In this document: positions 49,671 through 59,165 of the stretch, piece by piece
Layout: the number at the start of each line of letters is the position of its first letter
Position numbering within the stretch: position 1 is the first letter of the stretch
From: Streptomyces barkulensis
Lineage (GTDB): Bacteria > Actinomycetota > Actinomycetes > Streptomycetales > Streptomycetaceae
NCBI RefSeq assembly: GCF_002843305.1
Contig: NZ_PGSG01000105.1
Span: forward strand, 1-64,000
Direction of reading: 5' to 3'
Length of the DNA stretch: 64,000 nucleotides
Notes under the pieces: generated by a model
Database searches by the model: none
The model's input: the letters and a program-made list of their open reading frames with translations, nothing else
What the model was told of the DNA's origin: nothing
Position numbers and translations under genes: made by a program

Positions 49671-50180
49671 ATGAACGGGCCCCCGGAGGATGTCCACCCC
49701 GTGCTGCGCAGGGCATCGGCCCCGCCCGCCGCACTCGACCTGCTCGCCCAGGCGCGGCGCGGACTCGACGAGGCGGCGGAGCTGGAGCACCCCAACGACC
49801 GGTACGCCACCGCACACCTGGCCGCCCTGCGCACCGCCGCCGCGGTGCTCGCCGTGCGCGGCCGTCCCGAGTCCACCGCACGTGCCAGACGGCGCATACG
49901 CAGCGCCTGGGAGGTGCTGCCCGAGGTGGCGCCCGAGCTGGACGAGTGGTGCAGGCTGTTCGCCGCCGGGGCGGCCAAGCGCGCCCGTGCCGAGGCGGGC
50001 ATCGCCGGCGCGGTCGGCCGGCGCGACTGCGACGACCTGATACGCGACGCGGGGATGTTCCTGCGCATCGTCGAGCAGATGCTGGTGAGGCAGCCCGTGC
50101 TGCCCCTTCCCCGGGGCCTGGAGGAGCCGGGGGAGCGCGGCCGCCCGGAGGATGAGGGGCCGCGGCTGCGAGCGGGCTGA
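49671..50180 (+). CDS. HEPN-like (SAV_6107-type) protein
   Basis: 169 aa, all-helical, Ala/Arg-rich. The conserved stretch includes ALDLLAQARRGLDEA and YATAHLAALRTAAAVL, typical of the SAV_6107-type HEPN family. No nearby nucleotidyltransferase or toxin partner, so toxin-antitoxin activity is not supported. ATG at 49671 is preferred: AGGAGG is 8-13 nt upstream; a longer frame to 49449 lacks support. Followed by a methyltransferase gene after 100 nt. Confidence 0.78.
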   Translation: MNGPPEDVHPVLRRASAPPAALDLLAQARRGLDEAAELEHPNDRYATAHLAALRTAAAVLAVRGRPESTARARRRIRSAWEVLPEVAPELDEWCRLFAAGAAKRARAEAGIAGAVGRRDCDDLIRDAGMFLRIVEQMLVRQPVLPLPRGLEEPGERGRPEDEGPRLRAG

Positions 50181-50281
50181 GGCCGGGGCGGGGATTTCCG
50201 CCGCGGCCCGGCCGGCCGGGCCGCGGCGGCGACGCAATAGGCTTGGGCCAGCCACGTCCGAGCCGCCTAGGAGCGTCCGCC

Positions 50282-51064
50282 ATGTCCCGCCCCCACGCAC
50301 ACTTCCGCACCGCCGTGGTCTGGGAGGTCCTGCGGGAAGCACTCGACGACCGGGCCAGGGCCGCGGGCCGGGAGACGCTCGACGTCCTGGACACCGGCGG
50401 CGGCACCGGCAACTTCGCCGTGCCCGTCGCCCGGCTGGGCCACCGCGTCACCGTGGTGGACCCCAGCCCCGACGCGCTGTTCGCGCTGGAGCGCCGCGCG
50501 ACGGAGGAGGGCGTGGCCGACCGGGTGCGCGGCGTGCAGGGCGACGCGCACGGGCTGTTCGACGTGGCCGAGCGCGGCGGCTACGACGTGGTGCTCTGCC
50601 ACGGGGTCCTGGAGTACGTCGACGACCCGGCCGAGGGACTGCGCAACGTCGCGGCCGCGCTGCGCCCCCGGGGCGGCACCCTGAGCGTGCTCGCCGCCGG
50701 ACTCGGCGGCGCGGTGCTCGCCCGCGCCCTGGCGGGGCACTTCACCGAAGCCCGCCGGGCGCTGAGCGACCCCGACGGCCGGTGGGGCGGCGGGGACCCG
50801 GTGCCCCGGCGCTTCACCCCCGAGCGGCTTGAGTCCCTGGTGGCCGCCAACGGGCTGGAGGTCGGCGCGGTCCACGGTGTGCGGGTCTTCGCGGACCTGG
50901 TGCCGGGCGCGCTGCTGGACGCCGAGCCCGGCGCCGCGGAGGCCCTGGCGGCGCTGGAGGAGGCGGTGGCCGAACTGCCCGCCTTCCGGACCGTCGCGGC
51001 ACACCTCCACGTACTGGCGCGTACCCGGGAGGGCTCCGCGCCGTCCGCCGGCGAGGTGCGGTAG
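50282..51064 (+). CDS. Class I SAM-dependent methyltransferase
   Basis: 260 aa, single Rossmann methyltransferase fold: motif I LDTGGGTGNFAVPVA (near residue 38), motif II acidic VDPSPDA, post-II GDAHGLF and motif IV VVLCHGVLEYVDDP. Substrate cannot be predicted; the shape resembles CmoA/UbiG-type small-molecule enzymes. ATG at 50282 has TAGGAG 8-13 nt upstream. TAGGCT at 50238-50243 is a candidate -10 box. Confidence 0.85.
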   Translation: MSRPHAHFRTAVVWEVLREALDDRARAAGRETLDVLDTGGGTGNFAVPVARLGHRVTVVDPSPDALFALERRATEEGVADRVRGVQGDAHGLFDVAERGGYDVVLCHGVLEYVDDPAEGLRNVAAALRPRGGTLSVLAAGLGGAVLARALAGHFTEARRALSDPDGRWGGGDPVPRRFTPERLESLVAANGLEVGAVHGVRVFADLVPGALLDAEPGAAEALAALEEAVAELPAFRTVAAHLHVLARTREGSAPSAGEVR

Positions 51065-51287
51065 GCCACAGGCGACCCGAACGGCGGCTACCCGCCGTAT
51101 GATCGAAGCACACCAACCGGCATGACGGCGTGGCGGCGGGGGAATGAGAAGCCCGACACCGCCACCCGGCCCCCGGTCCCGGTGGCACGAACTGGCGTAG
51201 AGGGGCGGGTTTCACGGGGGCGAATCCCTGCCTATCCTTGAAGGGTCGCATCCGGTCGCCCCCGCGACCGACGAGTAGGAGGACTCC

Positions 51288-51698
51288 GTGCCGCTCTCTG
51301 AGCACGAGCAGCGGATGCTCGAGCAGATGGAGCGAGCGCTGTACGCCGAAGACCCCAAGTTCGCGACAGCGCTCGAGGGAAGCGAGCTGCGCACGTACAC
51401 CCGGCGACGGGTCTACCAGGCGGTCGCGGGCTTTCTGGTGGGCGTCGCGCTCCTCATGGCCGGGATGGTCGCGAAGCTGGTCATCGTCAGTGTGCTGGGC
51501 TTCCTGGTGATGCTCGGCTGCGCCGTCCTCGCGGTGACGGGCTGGCGCAAGGCTCCCAAGCCGGGTGAGCAGCCCCCCGCAGAGCAGGGTCACGACGCCG
51601 GAGGCCGTCCGCATTCGCGAAGGCAGGGCAGGCCGCGCCGCTCGATGATGAACCGCATCGAGGACCGCTGGCAGCGCCGCCGGGACGAGCAGCAGTAA
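51288..51698 (+). CDS. DUF3040 membrane protein
   Basis: 136 aa. The N-terminal PLSEHEQRMLEQMERALYAEDPKFA is the signature of DUF3040, followed by two hydrophobic helices (about 46-62 and 65-85) and a basic, Arg/Lys-rich C-terminus. Found just before the division cluster in streptomycetes. GTG at 51288 follows AGTAGGAGGA. TATCCT (51232-51237) may be the -10 box. Function unknown. Confidence 0.88.
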   Translation: MPLSEHEQRMLEQMERALYAEDPKFATALEGSELRTYTRRRVYQAVAGFLVGVALLMAGMVAKLVIVSVLGFLVMLGCAVLAVTGWRKAPKPGEQPPAEQGHDAGGRPHSRRQGRPRRSMMNRIEDRWQRRRDEQQ

Positions 51699-51800
51699 CG
51701 GTCCGCTCGCGCGCTGCCGACGCCTCTGGTGGCGGGCGGCGCGCACGACCACCGCGACCCGACAGCGCCGTCGTGACGCCCTCCGCACGACCGGCACAGC

Positions 51801-51843
51801 CTGTCACCACGATCTGTCACCACGACCTGTCACCACGACCTGT
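51801..51843. repeat. 13-bp tandem repeat between convergent genes
   Basis: CTGTCACCACGA[TC] in three full copies plus CTGT of a fourth, just before a short GTCGGTC/GACCGAC hairpin at 51842-51857. Confidence 0.9.
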
Positions 51844-51919
51844 CGGTCAGGACCGACGACAGCGGGCGGCCGCCTCCCGCGGTCCGTCCGCCGGCAGGCG
51901 GCCTCCCGGCCCCCGGGCC

Positions 51920-54289
51920 TCAGACCCGCTGCCGCGACGGCCTGATCCGCGCGAGTGCCCGCCGCACCGAGCCGCTCCACCGCCCGGCCGAGGCCGACCA
52001 GCGCTCCGAGACGGCCCACACCGCCCGTACGGCCGACCGCGGCAGCAGCAGGGCCCGCAGCCGCGCACCGCGCCCGGCGGCCGCCCACAGCCCGGCCCGC
52101 ACGAGCCGCACGTCCTCGGCCAGTCCCTGCGCCGACCGCGGCTCGGGGGCGTAGAGCGCCTGCTCGACCGCCGTGGCCAGCCGGTGCACGGCCCCGGCGG
52201 CCTCGCCCTCCAGCTTCCCCAGCCGTACGACGCGCGCCGCGGCCGTCCGCACGGTGGCGGACTCCTGCGGGAGGACGCCCAGGTCCCAGGCGGAGTCGGT
52301 CGCCTCCCGCCAGGCGGCGAGCGTGCGGGTGCCCGGTCCGCCGCCGCCCAGCCGCCGGCGCCGGACCCTGCTCCGCCACAGGGCCGGCAGCGCCAGGATC
52401 CCCGCGGCGAGCAGCACCGATGCCGCCACCAGCAGGGCACTGCCCACCGGGAAGCCGCCGCCGGCGGCCTCGCCGCCGTGCGGGAGGGCCGCCGCGCCGC
52501 AGTCCTCCGTGCCCTGCCCCGGGACGCACTCCTCGGACCGCGAGGGCTCCGGGAGCGGCTGCGCGCTGTCGTCCGGCCGCGGCTCGGGAACGTCCGACTG
52601 CTCGGGGGAGGGCAGGTCGGGCTGGGTGTACTCCGGCACGCTGCCCCGGCTCGGGGTGGGCTCGAAGCGGGTCCAGCCCACGCCCTCGAAGTACAGCTCC
52701 GGCCAGGCGTGCGCGTCCTGCAGCCCCACCGTCATCCCGCCGCTGCCGTCGGACGCCCCGGCCGTGAACCCCACCGCGACCCGCGCCGGGATGTCCAGGG
52801 TGCGGGCCATGGCGGCCATGGAGAAGGCGAAGTGGACGCAGAAGCCCTCCCGGTCCTCCAGGAAGCGGGCGATGGCCGCGCTGCCGCTGCCCGCCTTCAC
52901 CTGGGTGTCGTAGCGGAAGCCGCCCTGGGAGGAGAACCAGTCCTGGAGCCTCACGGCCCGCTCGTAGTCGCCGGCCGCCCCCTCGGTGACGTTCCGCGCC
53001 ATCTCGGCCACCACGGACGGCAGCGAATCCGGTACGCCGGTGTACTCCTCCATGATCTGCGGCGGGGGGGCCGGGGCGTCCGCCAGCTGCCGTGCGGTCG
53101 GCCGCACGACCAGGCTGTCCACCTCGTACCGCACGCCCCGGGTGGTCTGCCCGCGGTCGCCGACGAGCGTGCGGCCCTCCGGTTCGAAACGCCAGCGGCC
53201 GTCGATGCGCACCTCGGCGGCCGGATACGGCATGGGCAGCCAGTTCTGGGCGTACCAGCCGGCGGCCCGGAACGAGGTGGTGACGCGCTCGGTGGCCACG
53301 GACGGCGACAGCCCGGGCACCGGGGGAAGCGGCCGCGGAAGATCGGTGATCCGGCGCTCCGACGGCTTCCAGGACGTGCCGTCGAACCGGTCCAGCGCCA
53401 CGATCCGCAGATACATGTCCGAGGTGCTCCCGGCATCGGTGGTGTACGTCAGCACCGTGCGGTTGTCCGGCTGGTTCAGGCTGTCCTGCAGCGCGACCAG
53501 CGGATTGACCGCCGAGATCGTGCCGCCCCCGTCCCCCGTGCCCCGTCCCTGGCGCGCGGTGTCCAGCAGTCCGCCGCCCAGCGACGGCAGCACCGCGGGC
53601 ACTACCAGGGCGATGCCCAGCGCCACCGCGCCGATCCTCCGCCCGGTGCGCACCGGGGGCGGCGCGGCGGGGCCGGGCCGCGCGGCACCGGCGCCGCCGC
53701 CGAACACCCGGCCCCACCGCGACAGCCGGTCCCGGCCCTCCGCCAGGAGCAGCAGCAGATAGCCGGCGGCCGCGCACAGGAACCACAGCAGGCTCCCCCC
53801 TTCCGGGGACAGCCCGGCCGCGACCGAGTACAGCGCCAGCAGCGGCAGTCCGGCGGGGGCCGCGGCCCGGTACGTCACCGCGAGCAGGTCCACCAGCAGG
53901 CCGATGACGACCACGCCGCCCACCAGCAGCAGCCGGATGCCGTCGGTGACCGGGGCCGGGATGGAGTACCGGCCGACGTCCGCGGTGCCCTGTGCCAGCA
54001 GCGCGCCGAAGGCCTCGACGGCCTCCGGGCCCGGCAGCACCCCGAGCACGGCGTCGCCGCGGACGAAGACGAAGGTGAGCGCCAGCAGCGACACCACCGC
54101 CTGCGCCGCCACCGCCGGCGGTCCGGCCGGTGTCGTACGCCGCACCACCGTGCCCACCGCGCTCTGGACGCCCAGCAGCAGGGCGGCCTGGAACAGCCAG
54201 CCGGCCGGGGCGACCAGCGGCAGCAGCGCGCACGCCGCCGCCAGGGTGGCCGCCCAGGCGCAGAACGCCAGCCGGGCCTGTCCGCTCAT
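51920..54289 (-). CDS. Transglutaminase-like membrane protein
   Basis: 789 aa. About six N-terminal membrane helices (residues 10-220), a large extracytoplasmic region with a transglutaminase-like domain holding the catalytic Cys in DREGFCVHFAF (near 480), His in LQDAHAWPELYF and Asp nearby, then a Pro/Ser-rich segment, a further helix (about 620-640) and a cytoplasmic tail. It is the last gene of the MoxR-DUF58-transglutaminase operon, starting inside the DUF58 stop (ATGA); GCGGAGGACG is just upstream. Function is linked by family to assembly or stress; not further defined. Confidence 0.9.
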   Translation of the reverse strand: MSGQARLAFCAWAATLAAACALLPLVAPAGWLFQAALLLGVQSAVGTVVRRTTPAGPPAVAAQAVVSLLALTFVFVRGDAVLGVLPGPEAVEAFGALLAQGTADVGRYSIPAPVTDGIRLLLVGGVVVIGLLVDLLAVTYRAAAPAGLPLLALYSVAAGLSPEGGSLLWFLCAAAGYLLLLLAEGRDRLSRWGRVFGGGAGAARPGPAAPPPVRTGRRIGAVALGIALVVPAVLPSLGGGLLDTARQGRGTGDGGGTISAVNPLVALQDSLNQPDNRTVLTYTTDAGSTSDMYLRIVALDRFDGTSWKPSERRITDLPRPLPPVPGLSPSVATERVTTSFRAAGWYAQNWLPMPYPAAEVRIDGRWRFEPEGRTLVGDRGQTTRGVRYEVDSLVVRPTARQLADAPAPPPQIMEEYTGVPDSLPSVVAEMARNVTEGAAGDYERAVRLQDWFSSQGGFRYDTQVKAGSGSAAIARFLEDREGFCVHFAFSMAAMARTLDIPARVAVGFTAGASDGSGGMTVGLQDAHAWPELYFEGVGWTRFEPTPSRGSVPEYTQPDLPSPEQSDVPEPRPDDSAQPLPEPSRSEECVPGQGTEDCGAAALPHGGEAAGGGFPVGSALLVAASVLLAAGILALPALWRSRVRRRRLGGGGPGTRTLAAWREATDSAWDLGVLPQESATVRTAAARVVRLGKLEGEAAGAVHRLATAVEQALYAPEPRSAQGLAEDVRLVRAGLWAAAGRGARLRALLLPRSAVRAVWAVSERWSASAGRWSGSVRRALARIRPSRQRV

Positions 54290-55652
54290 CGTCCTCCGCT
54301 CCTCGCCGTCCGCCCGGGCGCCCCGCCCGAGGACCGGTCCGCCCGCCGCCACAGATCGGGCAGCGCGTCCCCGGGCACGTACGGCAGCACCGTCCAGCCC
54401 GCCTCGCGCAGCAGCCGCTCCCCCTCCTCCTGCGCGGCCGGCTCGCGCAGCCCGCGGGGCAGGAGGGCCACCGCGCCTCCCGCGCGCTGCCGCATCCGGC
54501 CGGCCAGCGCCGTCTGCTCGCCGTCCAGCGCACCGAGGAAGGCCACCAGCAGTCCCTCCTGCCCGCCACCGCCGCTGCCGCCGCGCAGCGCCTCGTACGC
54601 CCGTGCCAGGCCCGGTTCGCCGGAGTGCTCCACCACCGCGAGGGTGTCCAGGAGCAGCCCGGCGGTGTCGAGGGCGGCGATGTCGGTACCGGCACCGTCC
54701 GGTCCGGGCACCGGTGCGCCGGTGTCGGTCAGCAGCCGTACCGCGTAGCCGCGCTCCAGCAGGTGCACGGCGACCGAGGCGGCTCCCGAGACCGCCCACT
54801 CGAACGCCGACTCCGGGCCGGAGCCGGCCCAGGCCGCCCGGCGGGTGTCCAGCAGCACGGTGCAGCGCGGCCGCTGCGGCTGCTCCTCGCGGCGCACCAT
54901 CAGCTCCCCGTGGCGCGCGGTGGAGCGCCAGTGCACCCGGCGCAGGTCGTCGCCGTGGCGGTAACCGCGCGGGATCACGTCGTCGTCGCCGGCCGTGGCC
55001 AGGGACCGGTGCCGCCCCTCGCCGAGTCCGGCCGCCTCCCCGGCCGGCCGTACGGGGGGCAGTTCCTCGGTCCGGGGCACGACGGTGAGGGTGTCGCGGG
55101 AGCTGAAGGACCGGGTCAGCTCCACCATGCCGAACGGATCCGTCAGCCGCAGCTGCAGTGGACCTATCGGATAGCGTCCCCGCAGGTCGGAGCGGACCCG
55201 GTAGGAGACCTCGCGCCGGCCGCCCGGTTCCACCCGGTCCAGGACGAAGCGCGGGCGCGGGCCCAGGACGTAGGGGACCTGGTCCTGGAGCATCAGCAGG
55301 GAGGTCGGAAGCCGCGAGACGTTGTCCAGCCGCAGGTGCACGAGGGCCTCCTCCCGGGCGGGTACGCGGGCCGGGGACAGCCGCCGGGAGGCCGCCACGC
55401 GGTGGCGGGTGCGGTACAGCACGATCACGCAGACCAGGGGCAGCGCGGCCAGCAGCACCCCCACCCGCAGCAGGTCGCCCTGCCCCAGCACGTAGGCGCA
55501 CACCACCGCGGCCGCTCCCGCGGCCAGGAACGAGCGCCCCCGGGTGGTGAGCCCGGCGAGCGCGGCGCGCAGCGAACCCCGGCGCCCCTGTGCCCACGGC
55601 CCCCCGTCCGTGCCTCCGCCGGCGTCCGGGGCGGCCGTACCGGGGCCGTCCA

Positions 55653-55656
<4 letters not shown>
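54286..55656 (-). CDS. DUF58 domain-containing membrane protein
   Basis: 456 aa: two N-terminal membrane helices (about 40-62 and 64-81), then a DUF58/VWA-like domain with the signature GRYPIGPLQLRLTDPFGM and IPRGYRHGDDLRRVHWRSTARHGELMVRREE. Middle gene of the MoxR operon, a combination common in bacteria. GTG at 55656 and the adjacent ATG 55653 are both possible; the start overlaps the MoxR stop. Confidence 0.9.
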
Positions 55657-56678
<1,022 letters not shown>

Positions 56679-56818
56679 CCGGCCCTCCTCGGCCCGCTCA
56701 CGGGCCGGTCCGCCCCGCGGCGGGCCGACCCATCCCCGAACAACCGGCGTCCCCCGCGGGAGGTGCCCGCGGGGGAGAGCCGTCACTCAGACATTCTTCA
56801 CTTACACAGCTCCGTGCG

Positions 56819-57349
56819 TCACGATCCCGGGCCGTTCGCCGGGTCGATCTCCCGGAGCAGACCCGTGGTGACGTCGAAGACGAAGCCCCGTACGTCGCCG
56901 GTGTGCAGCAGGAACGGTGAAGTACGTACCCGCTCCATCGACTGTCGCACGTCCTGGTCGGCGTCCCTGAAGGACTCGACGGCCCACGACGGGCGCTGGC
57001 CGACCTCCAGCTCCAGTTCGTGCCGGAAGTCCTCGGTCAGATTCAGCAGGCCGCAGCCGGTGTGGTGGATCAGCACGACGGCGCGCGTACCCAGGGCGCG
57101 CTGGCTGATGGTCAGCGAGCGGATGACGTCGTCGGTGACCACGCCGCCGGCGTTGCGGATGGTGTGGCAGTCGCCGAGTTCGAGGCCGAGGGCGGCGTGG
57201 AGGTCCAGCCGGGCGTCCATACAGGCGACGACGGCGACCTTCAGCACCGGCCGGGCGTCCATTCCCGGGTCGGTGAACTCGGCTGCGTAACGCTGGTTGG
57301 CTGCGACGAGGCGGTCGATGACCGGCCCTTCGGAGGAAGACGATGGCAT
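56819..57349 (-). CDS. Beta-carbonic anhydrase
   Basis: Interconverts CO2 and bicarbonate, 176 aa. Zinc ligands: Cys and the Asp-Arg dyad in ACMDARLD (near residue 43), His and Cys in HHTGCG (near 96-101); IRNAGG follows. Compact form of the beta-class. ATG at 57349 lies 7 nt from a TACGGT box, so probably leaderless. Divergent from the rsmH cluster. Confidence 0.93.
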   Translation of the reverse strand: MPSSSSEGPVIDRLVAANQRYAAEFTDPGMDARPVLKVAVVACMDARLDLHAALGLELGDCHTIRNAGGVVTDDVIRSLTISQRALGTRAVVLIHHTGCGLLNLTEDFRHELELEVGQRPSWAVESFRDADQDVRQSMERVRTSPFLLHTGDVRGFVFDVTTGLLREIDPANGPGS

Positions 57350-57356
57350 GCCTATG

Positions 57357-57362
57357 ACCGTA
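57357..57362 (-). promoter_or_regulatory. -10 box of the carbonic anhydrase gene (leaderless)
   Basis: TACGGT on the minus strand, 7 nt before the ATG at 57349. Confidence 0.5.
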
Positions 57363-57535
57363 ACCGCCCCGTCCGGGTCCGGCTCGGAGGGGGGCAGGGC
57401 AAAGCCGGTCAACGCGCACGGTGTGTGAGGTAACCCACACGGGTGGTGCGTGGCCCCCGTGCGGGTGGAACCGGCCGCCGGGATCCGCGGCACGCCTGTG
57501 CGGGGAATGCGGCCGGGACGCGCCTGACCAGTTGG

Positions 57536-57563
57536 TTGACCGGGGGGACGAGTGGGCTAAAGT
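57536..57563 (+). promoter_or_regulatory. Promoter of the rsmH-ftsL-ftsI-mur cluster
   Basis: TTGACC (57536-57541), 16-nt spacer, TAAAGT (57558-57563). Transcription would start near 57570, leaving a ~200-nt leader before rsmH. Confidence 0.65.
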
Positions 57564-57573
57564 GACGCGAAGC

Positions 57574-57599
57574 GGGAGCCGGGCAAGCGCCGGGCTCCC
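57574..57599 (+). promoter_or_regulatory. Hairpin at the 5' end of the rsmH leader (possible mraW motif)
   Basis: GGGAGCC ... GGCTCCC (7 bp, extendable by CG pairs) with loop GGGCAAGCGCCG, starting 4-5 nt after the predicted transcription start. A hairpin with conserved terminal loop (mraW RNA motif) is known in the 5' leader of actinobacterial rsmH. Recognised by position and shape only. The remaining 170 nt of the leader, GC-rich, show nothing else clear. Confidence 0.4.
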
Positions 57600-57768
57600 C
57601 CTGTCGAACCCCAGAATCCCATGTGCGCGGGCGCGCGTACGGCCGCGTACGGCCCGGCCTCCTCCCGCTCCCGGCCGGCCGGTGCCCCTTCCCCGGCGCC
57701 GGCCGCCGGTCTTCCCCTTCAAGAGCGGGCGGGGACCAGGCCGTACGGGCCCGCTCAAGGAGAGTCCA

Positions 57769-58725
57769 GTGAGCACCAACGAGCGGCACGTCCCGGTCAT
57801 GCTCGGACGCTGTCTGGACCTGCTCGCCCCCGCCCTGCGCGAGCCCGGCGCCACCGTCGTGGACTGCACCCTCGGGCTGGGCGGGCACAGCGAGGCGATG
57901 CTGTCGGAGTTCCCGGACGTCCGGCTGGTCGGCCTGGACCGGGACCCGGCCGCGCTGGAACTGGCCGGCGAGCGCCTGGCCCGCTTCGGCGACCGGGCCA
58001 CCCTGGTGCACGCCGTCTACGACGAACTGCCCGAGGTGCTGGGGCGGCTCGGCGTGCCGCGCGTCCAGGGGGTCCTGTTCGACCTCGGTGTGTCCTCCAT
58101 GCAGCTCGACGAGGCCGAGCGCGGTTTCGCGTACTCCAGGGACGCGCCGCTGGACATGCGGATGGACCAGAGCAGGGGCGTCGGCGCCGCGGAGGTCCTC
58201 AACACCTACCCGCCCGGCGAGCTGGTGCGCATCCTGCGCGCCTACGGCGAGGAGAAGCAGGCCAGGCGGATCGTCTCCGCGATCGTGCGCGAGCGCGAGA
58301 GGGAGCCGTTCGCCGGCAGTGCCCGGCTGGTCGAGCTGATCCGCGAGGCGCTGCCGCAGGCGGCCAAGCGGACCGGGGGCAATCCCGCCAAGCGCACCTT
58401 CCAGGCGCTGCGCATCGAGGTCAACGGCGAACTGGCCGTGCTGGAGCGGGCGCTGCCGGCTGCCGTCGCCGCGCTGGCGGTGGGCGGCCGGATCGCCGTC
58501 CTGTCCTACCACTCGCTGGAGGACCGCCTGGTCAAGCAGGTGCTCGCCGCGGGCGCCACCAGCACCGCGCCGCCGGGGCTGCCGGTGGTCCCCGAGCGCT
58601 ACCAGCCCCGGCTGCGGCTGCTGACCCGGGGCGCGGAACTCCCCGCCGAGGAAGAGGTCGCCGAGAACCGCCGCGCCGCCCCCGCCCGGCTGCGCGGCGC
58701 CGAGCGCATCCGGGAGGAGCCCTGA
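57769..58725 (+). CDS. rsmH: 16S rRNA (cytosine1402-N4)-methyltransferase
   Basis: Methylates C1402 of 16S rRNA, 318 aa; former name mraW. Motif I VVDCTLGLGGHSEAML (near residue 26), VGLDRDP, the family signature GVLFDLGVSSMQLDEAERGFAY and SYHSLEDR near residue 245. GTG at 57769 has AAGGAGAG 5-12 nt upstream. First gene of the division cluster; no mraZ is present directly upstream. Its stop overlaps the next start. Confidence 0.95.
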   Translation: MSTNERHVPVMLGRCLDLLAPALREPGATVVDCTLGLGGHSEAMLSEFPDVRLVGLDRDPAALELAGERLARFGDRATLVHAVYDELPEVLGRLGVPRVQGVLFDLGVSSMQLDEAERGFAYSRDAPLDMRMDQSRGVGAAEVLNTYPPGELVRILRAYGEEKQARRIVSAIVREREREPFAGSARLVELIREALPQAAKRTGGNPAKRTFQALRIEVNGELAVLERALPAAVAALAVGGRIAVLSYHSLEDRLVKQVLAAGATSTAPPGLPVVPERYQPRLRLLTRGAELPAEEEVAENRRAAPARLRGAERIREEP

Positions 58726-59165
58726 AGGACACGCCGAAGGCCGTACCCCGGGCCACCGGAGGACCGGCCTACCCGACACCCCAGCAGCGGCTGGCGAGGC
58801 TGGCGCGACTGGTCCCCGCGGGCGGCCCCTCCGCGCCGGCCCGCGCTCCCTTCGTGCTGCTGGTGGTCCTGCTGCTCGGCTCCGGGCTGCTGGCCCTGCT
58901 GCTGCTCAACGCGTCCGTCAACCAGGGGTCCTTCGAACTGAGGGAGCTGGAGAAACGGGCCGGTGAGCTGGCCGACGAGGAGCAGGCGCTCCAGCAGGAG
59001 CTGGACTCCTTCTCCGCGCCGGACGCACTGGCCGAACGGGCCCGGGAGCTGGACATGGTGCCCGGCGGGAACCCCGCCTTCATCCTCCCGGACGGCACCG
59101 TCCGGGGCGCGCCCGAACCGGCCCCCGCCGCACCCGGGGGGCCCGAGGGGGAGGACACCCCGTGA
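58722..59165 (+). CDS. ftsL: Cell division protein FtsL (probable CTG start)
   Basis: Bitopic divisome protein, 147 aa: cytoplasmic segment (about 1-45), one membrane helix (FVLLVVLLLGSGLLALLLL, about 43-61) and an extracytoplasmic coiled coil (SFELRELEKRAGELADEEQALQ). Between the rsmH stop and the membrane helix no in-frame ATG, GTG or TTG exists. The only sensible start is CTG 58722, which overlaps the rsmH stop as CTGA and has GGGAGGAG 4-5 nt upstream, the same layout as GTGA/ATGA junctions elsewhere. Its stop overlaps the ftsI start. Confidence 0.85.
   Translation: MKDTPKAVPRATGGPAYPTPQQRLARLARLVPAGGPSAPARAPFVLLVVLLLGSGLLALLLLNASVNQGSFELRELEKRAGELADEEQALQQELDSFSAPDALAERARELDMVPGGNPAFILPDGTVRGAPEPAPAAPGGPEGEDTP

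Noticed and set aside
49671..50180. HEPN toxin of a toxin-antitoxin pair
   Set aside because: No MNT or other antitoxin gene is adjacent, and the family is a conserved core streptomycete protein.
51920..55597. 1225-codon minus-strand frame suggesting a transglutaminase-DUF58 fusion
   Set aside because: The upstream part is a shadow of DUF58 in another frame; DUF58 has its own frame, and the ATG at 54289 has an RBS and ATGA overlap.
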